Assembly (NCBI GenBank): GCA_964472855.1
Contig: CAYYMJ010000017.1
Location: 1-51,888 of the forward strand
Length of the DNA stretch: 51,888 bases
From: Tranquillimonas sp964472855
Lineage (GTDB): Bacteria; Pseudomonadota; Alphaproteobacteria; Rhodobacterales; Rhodobacteraceae
Reading direction: 5' to 3'
Shown here: positions 1 to 7,393 of the stretch, in pieces
Numbering within the stretch: position 1 is the stretch's first letter
Layout: every line of letters begins with the position of its first letter
The notes under the pieces: model-generated
The model's input: the letters and a program-made list of their open reading frames with translations, nothing else
What the model was told of the DNA's origin: nothing
The model's database searches: none
Made by a program: the position numbers and the translations under genes

Positions 1-117
1 TTCAGCAAAATCTGGCTCCGTAATTGGCCGGCAATACACGGTCGGTTGTATCATTTGTCACTTTCACCGTCGGGTTTGCAGCGCATATGTGTGTGTTTCG
101 TCATTTTTAATTAGACC

Positions 118-142
118 AAAACGGGCGGCCACTGGCCGCCCG
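118..142 (-). terminator. Rho-independent terminator of the sugar ABC transporter operon
   Basis: A near-perfect 10-bp stem (122-131 pairing with 133-142, GC-rich) lies about 30 bases beyond the stop codon of the binding-protein gene. On the minus strand it is followed by a short T run (118-121). It is the expected end of the three-gene transporter transcript. Confidence 0.7.
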
Positions 143-168
143 AGATTTGCACAGAGATTTTTCAGTTT

Positions 169-1086
169 CTACTGGAAATCAGCCGCGTTTGATTTGTCGA
201 CGACAACGGTACCGGTATCAATGACCGCATCCAGCGAGCCACCGTTGATAAGCGTCAGTACGCTTCCGACGCCAAGTGCACCCATGTTGTACGGGTTCTG
301 CGCGATCGTCGCCGCCATTTCGCCGGCCAAAACGCTGTCAGCGGCATTCGGGTTGGCATCAAAGCCGACGATGAACACCTGATCCAGCATATCGGCTGAC
401 TTCAGTGCCTCGACAACGCCAAGCGCCATGTTGTCGTTACTGGCAAATACTGCCTTGATGTTCGGATTGCCGGTAATGATGTTTTCCATCACGGCCAACG
501 CCTGGGCGGTGTCCCAGTTGGCAGGCTGTTCGGCGACGATATTCAACCCGCAGGCTGTCAATCCGTTATGGGATCCGTCGGCGCGGGCTTTGCCGGTCGA
601 TTGCGTGATAATCCCCTGAAGAATTGCAACGTCCGAACCAGCGGCGACATTGTCACAGATCAGGCCAGCGGCCAACGCGGCGCCCGCCTTGTTGTCGGTG
701 CCGATATACGTCACGCCTTCGTTGATACCCTTGGTGTCGATGTAGACAACCGGGACACCGTCTGCCAGCGCTTCATCCAACACAGGAGCCAATGCGTTCG
801 GGTCTGTCGCCGCGATCACAATGCCCTGGACACCTTTGGCAAGCTGATCCTCGATTTGAGCGATTTGTGCGGCGACATCGCTTTCCGTTGGCGGAGACAG
901 CACGACAACATTCACACCAAGTTCCGCACCGCGCTCTTCAGCGCCGCGCTGTACTGCGGCCCAGAACGGGTTACCGGCACCAGGGCCTTTCATCGACACA
1001 ACGATGTCCTGAGCCGTGGCAAAAGTCGTCATCCCTGCCAACAAACCCGCAGCGACCAAACTGGTCGCGCCAAGCAATTTAAGCAT
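169..1086 (-). CDS. Sugar ABC transporter, periplasmic substrate-binding protein (ribose/fructose type)
   Basis: A 305-residue periplasmic binding protein that should capture a sugar and deliver it to the permease encoded just upstream. Residues 1-25 form a typical Sec signal peptide (charged MLK, hydrophobic core, cleavage after ATA before QD). The rest matches the type I periplasmic binding fold of the RbsB/FrcB family: an N-terminal strand ending in KGPGAGNPFW, a TDPNALAPVL segment, a hinge region with SNDNMALGVVEAL, and GFDANPNAADSV, all classic sugar-binding-cluster motifs. It is the last gene of an ATPase-permease-binding protein operon and is followed by a terminator. The sugar cannot be read from sequence; fructose, ribose or a related monosaccharide is inferred from the family. 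No catabolic gene adjoins it apart from the divergent AroE-like dehydrogenase. Confidence 0.88.
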   Translation of the reverse strand: MLKLLGATSLVAAGLLAGMTTFATAQDIVVSMKGPGAGNPFWAAVQRGAEERGAELGVNVVVLSPPTESDVAAQIAQIEDQLAKGVQGIVIAATDPNALAPVLDEALADGVPVVYIDTKGINEGVTYIGTDNKAGAALAAGLICDNVAAGSDVAILQGIITQSTGKARADGSHNGLTACGLNIVAEQPANWDTAQALAVMENIITGNPNIKAVFASNDNMALGVVEALKSADMLDQVFIVGFDANPNAADSVLAGEMAATIAQNPYNMGALGVGSVLTLINGGSLDAVIDTGTVVVDKSNAADFQ

Positions 1087-1168
1087 AATACTTTCCCCTT
1101 TGTTTCCATTTTGGGCGCGTGCCCGTCGAACTATTCAAACACCGGGCCATGCCGGAGCGTGAATCTGA

Positions 1169-2200
1169 TTAGTGACGCGTCGCAAAATCGCGTCGCAAAA
1201 CGTCAATATAAACCGCAACCACGATAATTGCGCCAATCAGTATTTGTTGCCAAAACGAACTGACATTGTTCAAATTCAGGCCGTTCTTGATCAAACCCAT
1301 GATAATGACGCCGCCGAAAATGCCCAATACATGGCCACGCCCGCCGAAGAAACTGGCGCCACCTATGATCACCGCTGCAATGGCTTCAAGCTCCATTCCG
1401 ACGCCGGCGTTTGGAAAGCCTGAATTGGTGCGTCCGGCCATGATCAGCCCTGCGACACCGGCCATCAGACCGCACAAAGTGTAGACCGAAATCAACAGTC
1501 GATCAACGTTGATTCCGCTGACCCTAGCCGCCTGTGGGTTGCCACCCACTGCATAAACGCGCCGCCCGAAAACCGTGTGCTCCAATACGACCCAGAACAC
1601 GAGATACACCGCAATTGTCACCAGCAGCACCACCGGCAGATTGTAATGTTTTCCGTCTATCTCACCCAGGTAGATCCGCGCCGAACCCAAGAAACGCACC
1701 GGATCGGGCAGACCCGAATACGGCACCCCGCCAGATATCAGATTGGCGCCGCCGCGCGCCATGAACAACATGCCCAAGGTCATGATGAACGGGTGCGGCA
1801 TACGCAGTTTGGTAAGGCCCACACCATTGAGAAACCCGGCGCCCATGCCCATCAAGGGCGACAAGATCAACACCACCGGCCAGGGCACGCCAGACGCGTT
1901 GGCCACTGCAAGTGTCATCATCCCAAGCGCCAGCACCGAGCCTACCGACAGGTCGATCCCGGCGGTCAAGATGACCAGAAACATGCCAATGGACAGCATG
2001 CCATTGGCAGATGTCTGCTTGAAAATGTTCGTGATATTGCGCCACGTAAAAAATACGTCAGGCTGCAAGGCGTGCATCACCAACCCGATCAGAATAATCA
2101 CGATCAGAATACCAAATCGATCCAAAAACGGAATTAGTCTTACCCGAATTGAACTGGCGTCGCTCACCGAACTCGGCTCGGCCTTATTTGACGCGGTCAT
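1169..2200 (-). CDS. Sugar ABC transporter, permease (RbsC/FrcC family)
   Basis: A 343-residue inner-membrane permease that should form the homodimeric channel of a monosaccharide importer. After a hydrophilic N-terminus of about 25 residues there are roughly ten hydrophobic segments. Family signatures include TAGIDLSVGS in the second to third helix, the cytoplasmic coupling segment VGGNPQAARVSGI that contacts the ATPase, and IIGGASFFGGRG near the C-terminus. Length is usual for BPD_transp_2 permeases. Its start overlaps the end of the ATPase gene by 17 bases, indicating translational coupling, and the binding-protein gene follows after about 80 bases. Base composition is less GC-rich than that of most genes further right. 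Confidence 0.88.
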   Translation of the reverse strand: MTASNKAEPSSVSDASSIRVRLIPFLDRFGILIVIILIGLVMHALQPDVFFTWRNITNIFKQTSANGMLSIGMFLVILTAGIDLSVGSVLALGMMTLAVANASGVPWPVVLILSPLMGMGAGFLNGVGLTKLRMPHPFIMTLGMLFMARGGANLISGGVPYSGLPDPVRFLGSARIYLGEIDGKHYNLPVVLLVTIAVYLVFWVVLEHTVFGRRVYAVGGNPQAARVSGINVDRLLISVYTLCGLMAGVAGLIMAGRTNSGFPNAGVGMELEAIAAVIIGGASFFGGRGHVLGIFGGVIIMGLIKNGLNLNNVSSFWQQILIGAIIVVAVYIDVLRRDFATRH

Positions 2201-2990
2201 GTGCCACCTCGCCGGGGTTTTCCTTCGAGCCCATTATCCATCCAATAACTTCGCTTCGACTGGTATCGGCCAACCTCGATTCGGCGAAATTGGTGCCGTG
2301 ATAAAGTGCCATAACCCGGTCGCAAACGTAGAAAATATCGTCCATCCGGTGGGAAATTATTACCACGGCGATAGAACGCTCTTTGAGGCCGACGATCAGG
2401 TCTAGAACTTTGCCGACCTCTTTGACCGCAAGCGCAGCCGTTGGTTCGTCCATGATCACCACACGGGCCTGAAACGCTGTGGAACGGGCGATGGCAACCG
2501 CCTGGCGCTGGCCGCCCGACAGTTCTTCGACCAGCTGTGAAACGCTCTTGACGCGGATTTTCAGGCTGTCCAGGTGTTCTTGAGCCATCCGCAGCCCGGC
2601 CTTGTGGTCGGACAATTTCAGCAAACCGCCCAAGACTGATCTCTTAGGCTCGCGCCCCAGATAAATATTCTCGGCAATGTTCAGGTTTCCGGCAAGCGCA
2701 AGGTCCTGATAAACCATCTCGATGCCCAGATCGCGAGATTCCTTGGGGCTGCTGAACGCGACTTCTTCACCATCAAACAACAATTTGCCTTCGCTGGGCG
2801 AATGCAAGCCTGACAACACTTTCATGAAAGTCGATTTACCAGCGCCATTGTCGCCGACGACGCCCAAAACTTCGCCCGGGTATATCTGGATATTGACGTC
2901 ATTCAAAGCGGTCAAGGCACCAAAATATTTCGACACGCCGCGCGCTTCAAGCAGCGGTGTTTTCCCATTGCCTGAACCGACGTCGCCCAT
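2184..2990 (-). CDS. Sugar ABC transporter, ATP-binding protein (single-domain, FrcA-like)
   Basis: A 268-residue ATPase that should energise sugar import. Visible motifs are Walker A GDNGAGKS near residue 48, the ABC signature LSGGQRQAVAIARS, Walker B VVIMDEPTAAL and the switch histidine in VVIISHRMDD. Ribose-type transporters often use a double-length ATPase of about 500 residues (RbsA). This one has a single nucleotide-binding domain, as in the FrcA type of rhizobial fructose importers. It is the first gene of the operon. A GGGG run about 10 bases before the ATG at 2990 is a possible ribosome binding site. The upstream region is shared with the divergent AroE-like gene, so a common control region is plausible. 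Confidence 0.88.
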   Translation of the reverse strand: MGDVGSGNGKTPLLEARGVSKYFGALTALNDVNIQIYPGEVLGVVGDNGAGKSTFMKVLSGLHSPSEGKLLFDGEEVAFSSPKESRDLGIEMVYQDLALAGNLNIAENIYLGREPKRSVLGGLLKLSDHKAGLRMAQEHLDSLKIRVKSVSQLVEELSGGQRQAVAIARSTAFQARVVIMDEPTAALAVKEVGKVLDLIVGLKERSIAVVIISHRMDDIFYVCDRVMALYHGTNFAESRLADTSRSEVIGWIMGSKENPGEVAHDRVK

Positions 2991-3060
2991 CTTGGAATCG
3001 CCCCACCACGCTTCGCCAATCGCTCTTGCCCGGTAATTCTTGGCAGCTCAGGTCTTGGCG

Positions 3061-3088
3061 TTAGCCCTAACAAAGCAAATGTTATGAT
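3061..3088 (+). promoter_or_regulatory. Possible promoter for the AroE-like gene
   Basis: A TATGAT -10-like hexamer at 3083-3088 lies 16 bases after a weak -35-like TTAGCC at 3061-3066. This is in the roughly 345-base region between the divergent ATPase and AroE-like genes. The -35 match is poor, so this is only a candidate. The region contains no other recognised element. Confidence 0.22.
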
Positions 3089-3133
3089 CTGGGTCAAGAT
3101 CGGATTTGTGCTGTTCGCGAGGCAGGTGGAGTC

Positions 3134-3358
3134 GTGCGTTCTGCATGTCGAATCGGCGCGTTTTCCGATGCGATATTTCATGCGTTCATTGAGCTGGGTG
3201 ATAAGGTGATCGAGGAGACGGCCCTGTCGGTCAGGGGCCTTTCACCAGCGTTGTGCAAGTCGCCCGAGCGCGATACCTTGGCGAAATTACATCAAAACCA
3301 GCTTCGCCAAATTGACGACCCGGGAGAATCAGGACATGTCACCAAATTTCCTAAGTAA
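3134..3358 (+). CDS. Possible small ORF upstream of and overlapping the AroE-like gene
   Basis: A 74-codon open frame starts with GTG at 3134 and has a good Shine-Dalgarno-like AGGTGGAG just before it. It ends 23 bases inside the following AroE-like gene in another frame. The predicted peptide has no motif, signal sequence or family that I recognise. It could be a leader peptide coupling translation to the AroE-like gene, or simply open by chance. Its position just after the candidate promoter is the only reason to keep it. Confidence 0.2.
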   Translation: MRSACRIGAFSDAIFHAFIELGDKVIEETALSVRGLSPALCKSPERDTLAKLHQNQLRQIDDPGESGHVTKFPK

Positions 3359-4187
3359 TCTTGTTGGTTGTTTCTCAATTCCGGCAGCGGAAAACCCTAC
3401 GGTCGCGATGATGGAGGCTGTGTTCCAGCACCACGAAATGGATTGGCGCTATATAAATTGCGAAGTTACACCTGAAAATCTTGGCGCGGCAGTCAAGGGC
3501 GCCTGGGCATTGGGATGGGCAGGGTTTCATTGTTCGCTTCCGCACAAGGTATCGGTGATCGAGCATCTGGATGGATTGGGAAAATCGGCCGAAATCATGG
3601 GCGCGGTTAACACAGTTGTACGGCGCGGTGCCAAGTTCATCGGTGAAAATACCGATGGGGTCGGATTTGTGCAGGCGTTGCAACCCATCACTGACATCGG
3701 CGGCAAAACCATCGTGATATTCGGTGCTGGTGGTGCGGCGCGGGCGGTAAGCGTTGAACTGGCGTTGGCGGGTGCAAGGAAGATTGTTGTTGTCAATCGC
3801 GGCCGGGCCAGGGGTCAGGGGCTTGTCGATCTGTTAAACGCAAGAACCGACGCTGCGGCGGAGTTGGTCGTATGGGATGACACGTTCTCGGTGACCGGCG
3901 ATGTTCAGATCGTGATCAATGCGACGTCGATAGGTTTGAAACCGGATATCGACGGTCGGCTGGATGTCGATATGGCATCGTTTCGGCCGGATCTGGTTGT
4001 CGCTGATGGAATTCCCAACCCGCCGCTGACCCTTCTTGTCCGCGAGGCCCAGGCGCGTGGATGCCGGGTGCTCGATGGCGTTGGCATGCTTGTCAACCAA
4101 GGCGTCACATCTGTCAAATACTGGAGCGGCGTTGATGTGGATGCTACCGTTATGCGCAAAGCCGTCGAGCAAGCTTTGAACGACTGA
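3336..4187 (+). CDS. Shikimate dehydrogenase-like NADP-dependent oxidoreductase (AroE family)
   Basis: A 283-residue protein of the shikimate/quinate dehydrogenase family. The ATG at 3336 is chosen over an in-frame TTG at 3312 because GGGAG lies 9 bases before it. The N-terminal substrate domain keeps the catalytic lysine (SLPHK) and aspartate (GENTDGVGF) and the AVNT turn. The Rossmann domain has FGAGGAARAV, and the NRGRARG stretch is suited to the NADP phosphate; NATSIG follows. The usual NVTxPxK motif reads HCSLPHK, so substrate-pocket residues differ from housekeeping AroE. It is isolated from other aromatic amino acid genes and diverges from a sugar ABC transporter, so oxidation of another cyclic polyol or hydroxy acid, or a quinate-type catabolic role, is possible. 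Family is clear; substrate is inferred. Confidence 0.8.
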   Translation: MSPNFLSNLVGCFSIPAAENPTVAMMEAVFQHHEMDWRYINCEVTPENLGAAVKGAWALGWAGFHCSLPHKVSVIEHLDGLGKSAEIMGAVNTVVRRGAKFIGENTDGVGFVQALQPITDIGGKTIVIFGAGGAARAVSVELALAGARKIVVVNRGRARGQGLVDLLNARTDAAAELVVWDDTFSVTGDVQIVINATSIGLKPDIDGRLDVDMASFRPDLVVADGIPNPPLTLLVREAQARGCRVLDGVGMLVNQGVTSVKYWSGVDVDATVMRKAVEQALND

Positions 4188-4682
4188 CGTTGCTGCGCGG
4201 TATCTTGGATTGCACGGTGAATGCAAACGTTTCTCGCGGTCGTCGAGGTAAGATGGCCGAGACGCGCGGCGCCCGACGGTAGCGTTCGATTCCGAGCGAT
4301 ATTTGCGCTTTATGCGGTCCGATTCATCCGCTTTGTCCGCAGAGATGATGCGATATCGAACAGGAAGTGAATTTCGGCCAATTCGGCGGCATTGCCATAA
4401 TGAAACGGTTGATTTCGCGGCGGCCAATGCACCCAAATTGACGCGCAGCCGCCTAAATGTGCCAATTGTTCAGAGCAATGCGTTCCGGGATCAACGACGG
4501 CAAGAACACGTTGGGTAAAATTGGCCAGTTTCCTTACCCAATATGGCATTCGGAAAGCGAGTCTGACCATTTGTGTTTGAGTCATCCAACCCATGCTTCA
4601 ATACCAAACGAGCGTGATGCCGATTTCCAATGCGTGACTGGTCGAGTTTCTTCGCGGCGCTTCGTCCGAAATCGTCGCTACA
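4188..4682 (+). other. Gene-poor stretch between the AroE-like gene and the integrase remnant
   Basis: About 495 bases with no convincing open frame, RNA gene or terminator. Composition is mixed and less GC-rich than the Tad region. The left part may carry decayed mobile-element DNA, given the adjoining broken integrase. A GTTCGATTCC-like string near 4286-4295 resembles a tRNA T-loop but has no pairing stem. Confidence 0.4.
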
Positions 4683-5249
4683 TTACAGTCGCGGAAGTCC
4701 TCGGTGGTGACGGCGTTCTCTTTCGGGTTTGCGGTTACCAGGGGCGGTTGGGTCGTCCAGCACAACCTCGATCCGTTGGCGTACACGGCTGGCGGTTTCG
4801 GGTTTATTGGCCCAGATCGGCGTCAGCACGGCGATCACGTCCGCCGTTTCGACGTGCCCCACCTGCATTGGCCCGATCTTGGGAAAAACGTAGGTGCCGA
4901 ACGTTGCCGTCCATTGTGCCGCATTCTTGGTGCTCTTCCAGCCGGGGCGCTTGCGTTCGACCAGTTCCAGCGCCGCTTGCTTGAAGGTCTTGGGCTTTGC
5001 CTGTTGTTTCTCGGCGATTGGGTCTTGCCCGCCGGCGATCAGGCGCCGCGCCTCGGCAGCACGATCACGGGCCATGGCAAGCGTGACGCCAGGATAGGCC
5101 CCAAGACCGAGGTCGATTCGCCAGCCCTGCATCTGGTAGCGCAACACCCAAGACCGTGCGCCTGTCGGTTTGACATAGAGAAACAGGCCAACTCTGTCGT
5201 CGTGCCGACCGGGGCCGGCGGATTTTACGTTTTGCACGCTGTGGGCCAT
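4683..5249 (-). pseudogene. Truncated phage-type tyrosine integrase (N-terminal part only)
   Basis: A 188-codon frame begins like tyrosine integrases of the P4/DUF4102 group. It has an arm-binding domain (GLFLYVKPTGARSWVLRYQ, then LGLGAYPGVTLAMARDRA and ARRLIAGGQDPIAEK), followed by the start of the SAM-like core-binding domain ending at RVRQRIEVVLD. Intact relatives run about 400 residues and continue into the catalytic domain with R-H-R-Y residues; none of that is present in any frame. After VVLD the expected WATARGYR-type segment is degraded, and the frame ends soon after. Another frame keeps residual similarity for a short distance (to about 4598). It marks a former integration event at the left edge of the GC-rich chromosomal backbone and is non-functional. 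Confidence 0.8.
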
Positions 5250-5449
5250 TCTGCTCGCGAATTGGTTCCCACATATACTTCCGGCCTAACGCGGACCCGC
5301 GCGAACTGCGACTGGACCGTGTGAGTGCAATACGTTGTTTTTAATACAGGCTTTCAATCGGCAACGGCTTGATCGGAACCGAAAGGCTCACGAAGTTTCC
5401 AGACTTCGTCTCTGCCATTACATCCGCTTACCCAGCCACCGTGCGCGCG

Positions 5450-5938
5450 TCAGCCGGCGACGGCCAGGGCGAGATACAGCAGCAGCGTGCCGCCCAGGGC
5501 CAGGCCCATGGGGAAGTCGTTGCGCGACCAGCTTTGCCAGTGGCCCGAAATCTGGCGCACCAGCGGCACGGCGCGGGCCAACCGGTGGGTCGCGAAGGCG
5601 GCCAGCAGCACCGAGGCCAGCAGCATCATCACCTTGCCCACATCGCCGGCGGCGACAAAGGGCGCGGCGGCGGCGGCGAATTTCGCGTCGCCCGCACCCA
5701 GCGCGCCGCGCAGGTTCAGCACAAAGCCCACCAGCAGCACGCCGGCCAGTTGCAGCCAGCCCATCGCCCACAGATCAAGCGGCAGGGCAAACGGCCCGAC
5801 GACAAGAAACACGGCCACCAGCGCCAGCACGGCCAGGTTGGGAATTTTCATCGTCGCCATGTCCGACCATGCGACCCACACGCAGATGGGGGCCACGAGG
5901 GGCAGGAACAGCAGCGCGGCTTGGGGTCCCAGAGCCAT
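5450..5938 (-). CDS. cpaA: Prepilin peptidase, CpaA/TadV type
   Basis: A 162-residue integral-membrane aspartic peptidase (A24 family) expected to cleave Flp prepilins at the Gly before the hydrophobic segment. The two catalytic aspartates are visible: WSDMATMKIPN near residue 26 and GAGDAKF near residue 84. There are about five or six hydrophobic segments. It lacks the N-terminal methylase domain of PilD, as expected for the short Tad-type enzymes. It is the last gene of the Tad operon here, 4 bases after the TPR lipoprotein gene. Substrates would be the Flp pilins at 16001 and 16431 and the pilin-like protein at 15604. Confidence 0.85.
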   Translation of the reverse strand: MALGPQAALLFLPLVAPICVWVAWSDMATMKIPNLAVLALVAVFLVVGPFALPLDLWAMGWLQLAGVLLVGFVLNLRGALGAGDAKFAAAAAPFVAAGDVGKVMMLLASVLLAAFATHRLARAVPLVRQISGHWQSWSRNDFPMGLALGGTLLLYLALAVAG

Positions 5939-5942
5939 CGGC

Positions 5943-6797
5943 CTAGCCCGCCGCTTCCAGTGCCCGCAGCGAACGCACCGCCGCCTCGAAATGCTGGGGG
6001 TGGGTGTCGATGGCGGCCTGCAACAGCGCCTTGCCGATCGCGATATCGCCCTGCTTGATGGCGGTCAGGGCCATGGTGTGCAGCAATTGCGCCTGCTCGA
6101 TCTGGGTCATCGGCACGACCGGCAGGTCATAGATGCGCTGTGCCCCGCGGGCCAGAACAAGGTTGTTCTTGGCGGTAAACAGGTCGGGGTCGTAAACCAG
6201 CGCCTGTTCGAAAAGGTCCTCGGCCGCGCTGTATTCGCCGCGCATCAGCTTGGAATAGCCCCAGTTGTTCAGAACGCCCGAGGGCCGGGTCGTCAGGCCC
6301 GAGGCGATTTCATAGAAACTGTCGGCCTTGTCCCATTCCTGGTTGCTGTCGGCGATCATCGCTTCGAGCCGATAGCGTTTATAGGTCTCGTGGGTCGGCG
6401 GAATGCTGTCCAGAACCTCGCCCGCCCTGGCCCAGTTCCCGGCCCGGATCAGGGCGTCGGCGAAATCGACCTTGTCATCCAGCGTCGATGTCGCGTTGGC
6501 AACAACGTCGGCCCAGACGCGGACGGCCTCGTCAACCCGGCGCGCCCGCACCAGGGACTTGGCAAGACCGCGCTGCAGATCAATGCGGTCGGGCTGTTCG
6601 CCGAACGCGCGCTCGAAATAGGCGACGGCCTCGTTCGGGTCGGCCACCGTCAGCATGATGTCGTTGAGATTGCTTTCGTCGATGACGTTGACGCTTTGCA
6701 TGGCGCGGTCAACGTCGGCCCCGGTCGTCGTTTGATCGCATGCCGCCAACAGCAGCACTCCGCCCAGACAAATGGGCACAATTCCGAATCCACGCAT
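5943..6797 (-). CDS. Tetratricopeptide-repeat lipoprotein of the Tad locus (TadD-like)
   Basis: A 284-residue protein with a lipoprotein signal peptide; the lipobox LLAAC puts the acylated Cys at about residue 20. It is therefore anchored in a membrane facing the periplasm. The remainder is helical TPR-like sequence, for example AVAYFERAFGEQPDRIDLQRG, WGYSKLMRGEYSAAEDLFEQAL and ALTAIKQGDIAIGKALLQAAI. TPR lipoproteins of Tad loci (TadD) act like PilF-type pilotins or scaffolds for the secretin; that role is inferred. It sits between a second TPR lipoprotein gene (36 bases upstream) and the prepilin peptidase gene (4 bases downstream), so it is clearly part of the pilus operon. Confidence 0.8.
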   Translation of the reverse strand: MRGFGIVPICLGGVLLLAACDQTTTGADVDRAMQSVNVIDESNLNDIMLTVADPNEAVAYFERAFGEQPDRIDLQRGLAKSLVRARRVDEAVRVWADVVANATSTLDDKVDFADALIRAGNWARAGEVLDSIPPTHETYKRYRLEAMIADSNQEWDKADSFYEIASGLTTRPSGVLNNWGYSKLMRGEYSAAEDLFEQALVYDPDLFTAKNNLVLARGAQRIYDLPVVPMTQIEQAQLLHTMALTAIKQGDIAIGKALLQAAIDTHPQHFEAAVRSLRALEAAG

Positions 6798-6833
6798 GCG
6801 CCTGCGTCCTTCAACTGCTCGCTCAAGTTCGCT

Positions 6834-7379
6834 TCAGGGCGTGGCCAGCAACTGGTAGTCACCATAGCCGCGACGCACCAGTGCGAACGCATTGTTGGGG
6901 TCAGAGTAACTTGGGTTGTCGAGTTTAGCGAGTGCCAGGGTCAGATTTTGCTTGATTTCGTCACTTTCGCCACTGTCCAGGGCGAAAGCCTGACGAAAGA
7001 CCCGCGCCGCCTCGCCATACTTGCCCTGCTCCATCAGCACCACGCCAAGGTTGTTCCAGGCCGGAACGAAGGTTTCGTCGGCCTCGATCGCCCGGCGCAG
7101 CAGGCGTTCGGCCTGCCCAAGGCGCCCCAGCCCGAGATTGGCCGAGCCCAGGGCCGACAGCAGGTCGGCGTTGATTTCGTGATCGGACGCGGCACGAAGA
7201 TAAGCCTTCAGCGCCAGTTCGTATTCGCCGGCCTGCATCAGCCGGTGCCCGACAATCAGGCCATCGACATCGTCCTGCAGGGCGGGGCGGCCCATGGGTG
7301 GAAATGCGGTGCCGGGCGGCGCTGTGCCGGTGCACGCCGCGACGGTCAGTAACCCCAGGATGAGGATTGCGCGGCCTAT
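6834..7379 (-). CDS. Second TPR lipoprotein of the Tad locus, apparent non-standard start codon
   Basis: The reading frame gives a TPR protein (ALKAYLRAASDHEINADLL, GQAERLLRRAIEADETFVPAW, NLGVVLMEQGKYGEAARVFRQA). The first in-frame ATG (7295) lies inside the mature protein. Upstream in the same frame there is an unmistakable lipoprotein signal, IGRAILILGLLTVAACTG, with lipobox VAAC. No ATG, GTG or TTG precedes it; an ATA codon at 7377-7379 occupies the expected start, with a purine-rich GGGGCAGGGAAAG just before it. Either ATA is used, or a base was misread or mutated from ATG. With that start the protein has about 181 residues. It lies 14 bases after tadC and 36 before the other TPR lipoprotein, so a TadD-like function in secretin or pilus assembly is inferred. 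Confidence 0.68.
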   Translation of the reverse strand: MGRAILILGLLTVAACTGTAPPGTAFPPMGRPALQDDVDGLIVGHRLMQAGEYELALKAYLRAASDHEINADLLSALGSANLGLGRLGQAERLLRRAIEADETFVPAWNNLGVVLMEQGKYGEAARVFRQAFALDSGESDEIKQNLTLALAKLDNPSYSDPNNAFALVRRGYGDYQLLATP

Positions 7380-7393
7380 GTCTTTCCCTGCCC

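Noticed and set aside
89..382. Plus-strand frame over the binding-protein gene
   Set aside because: It is antisense to a full-length periplasmic binding protein and has no motif or ribosome site.
4240..4300. A tRNA-like string (TGGCCGAG followed by GTTCGATTCC) near the integrase remnant
   Set aside because: The bases around the TTCGA do not form a T-stem, the distance between the D-like and T-like parts is too short, and no acceptor stem pairs.
5390..5409. Small hairpin ACGAAGT/ACTTCGT after cpaA as the Tad operon terminator
   Set aside because: Only a 7-bp stem and no T run on the minus strand, so it is too weak to call.
5369..7352. Long plus-strand frames across the Tad region
   Set aside because: They are high-GC shadows of CpaA and the TPR lipoproteins; composition is low-complexity Arg/Gln/His/Ala and no family is seen.
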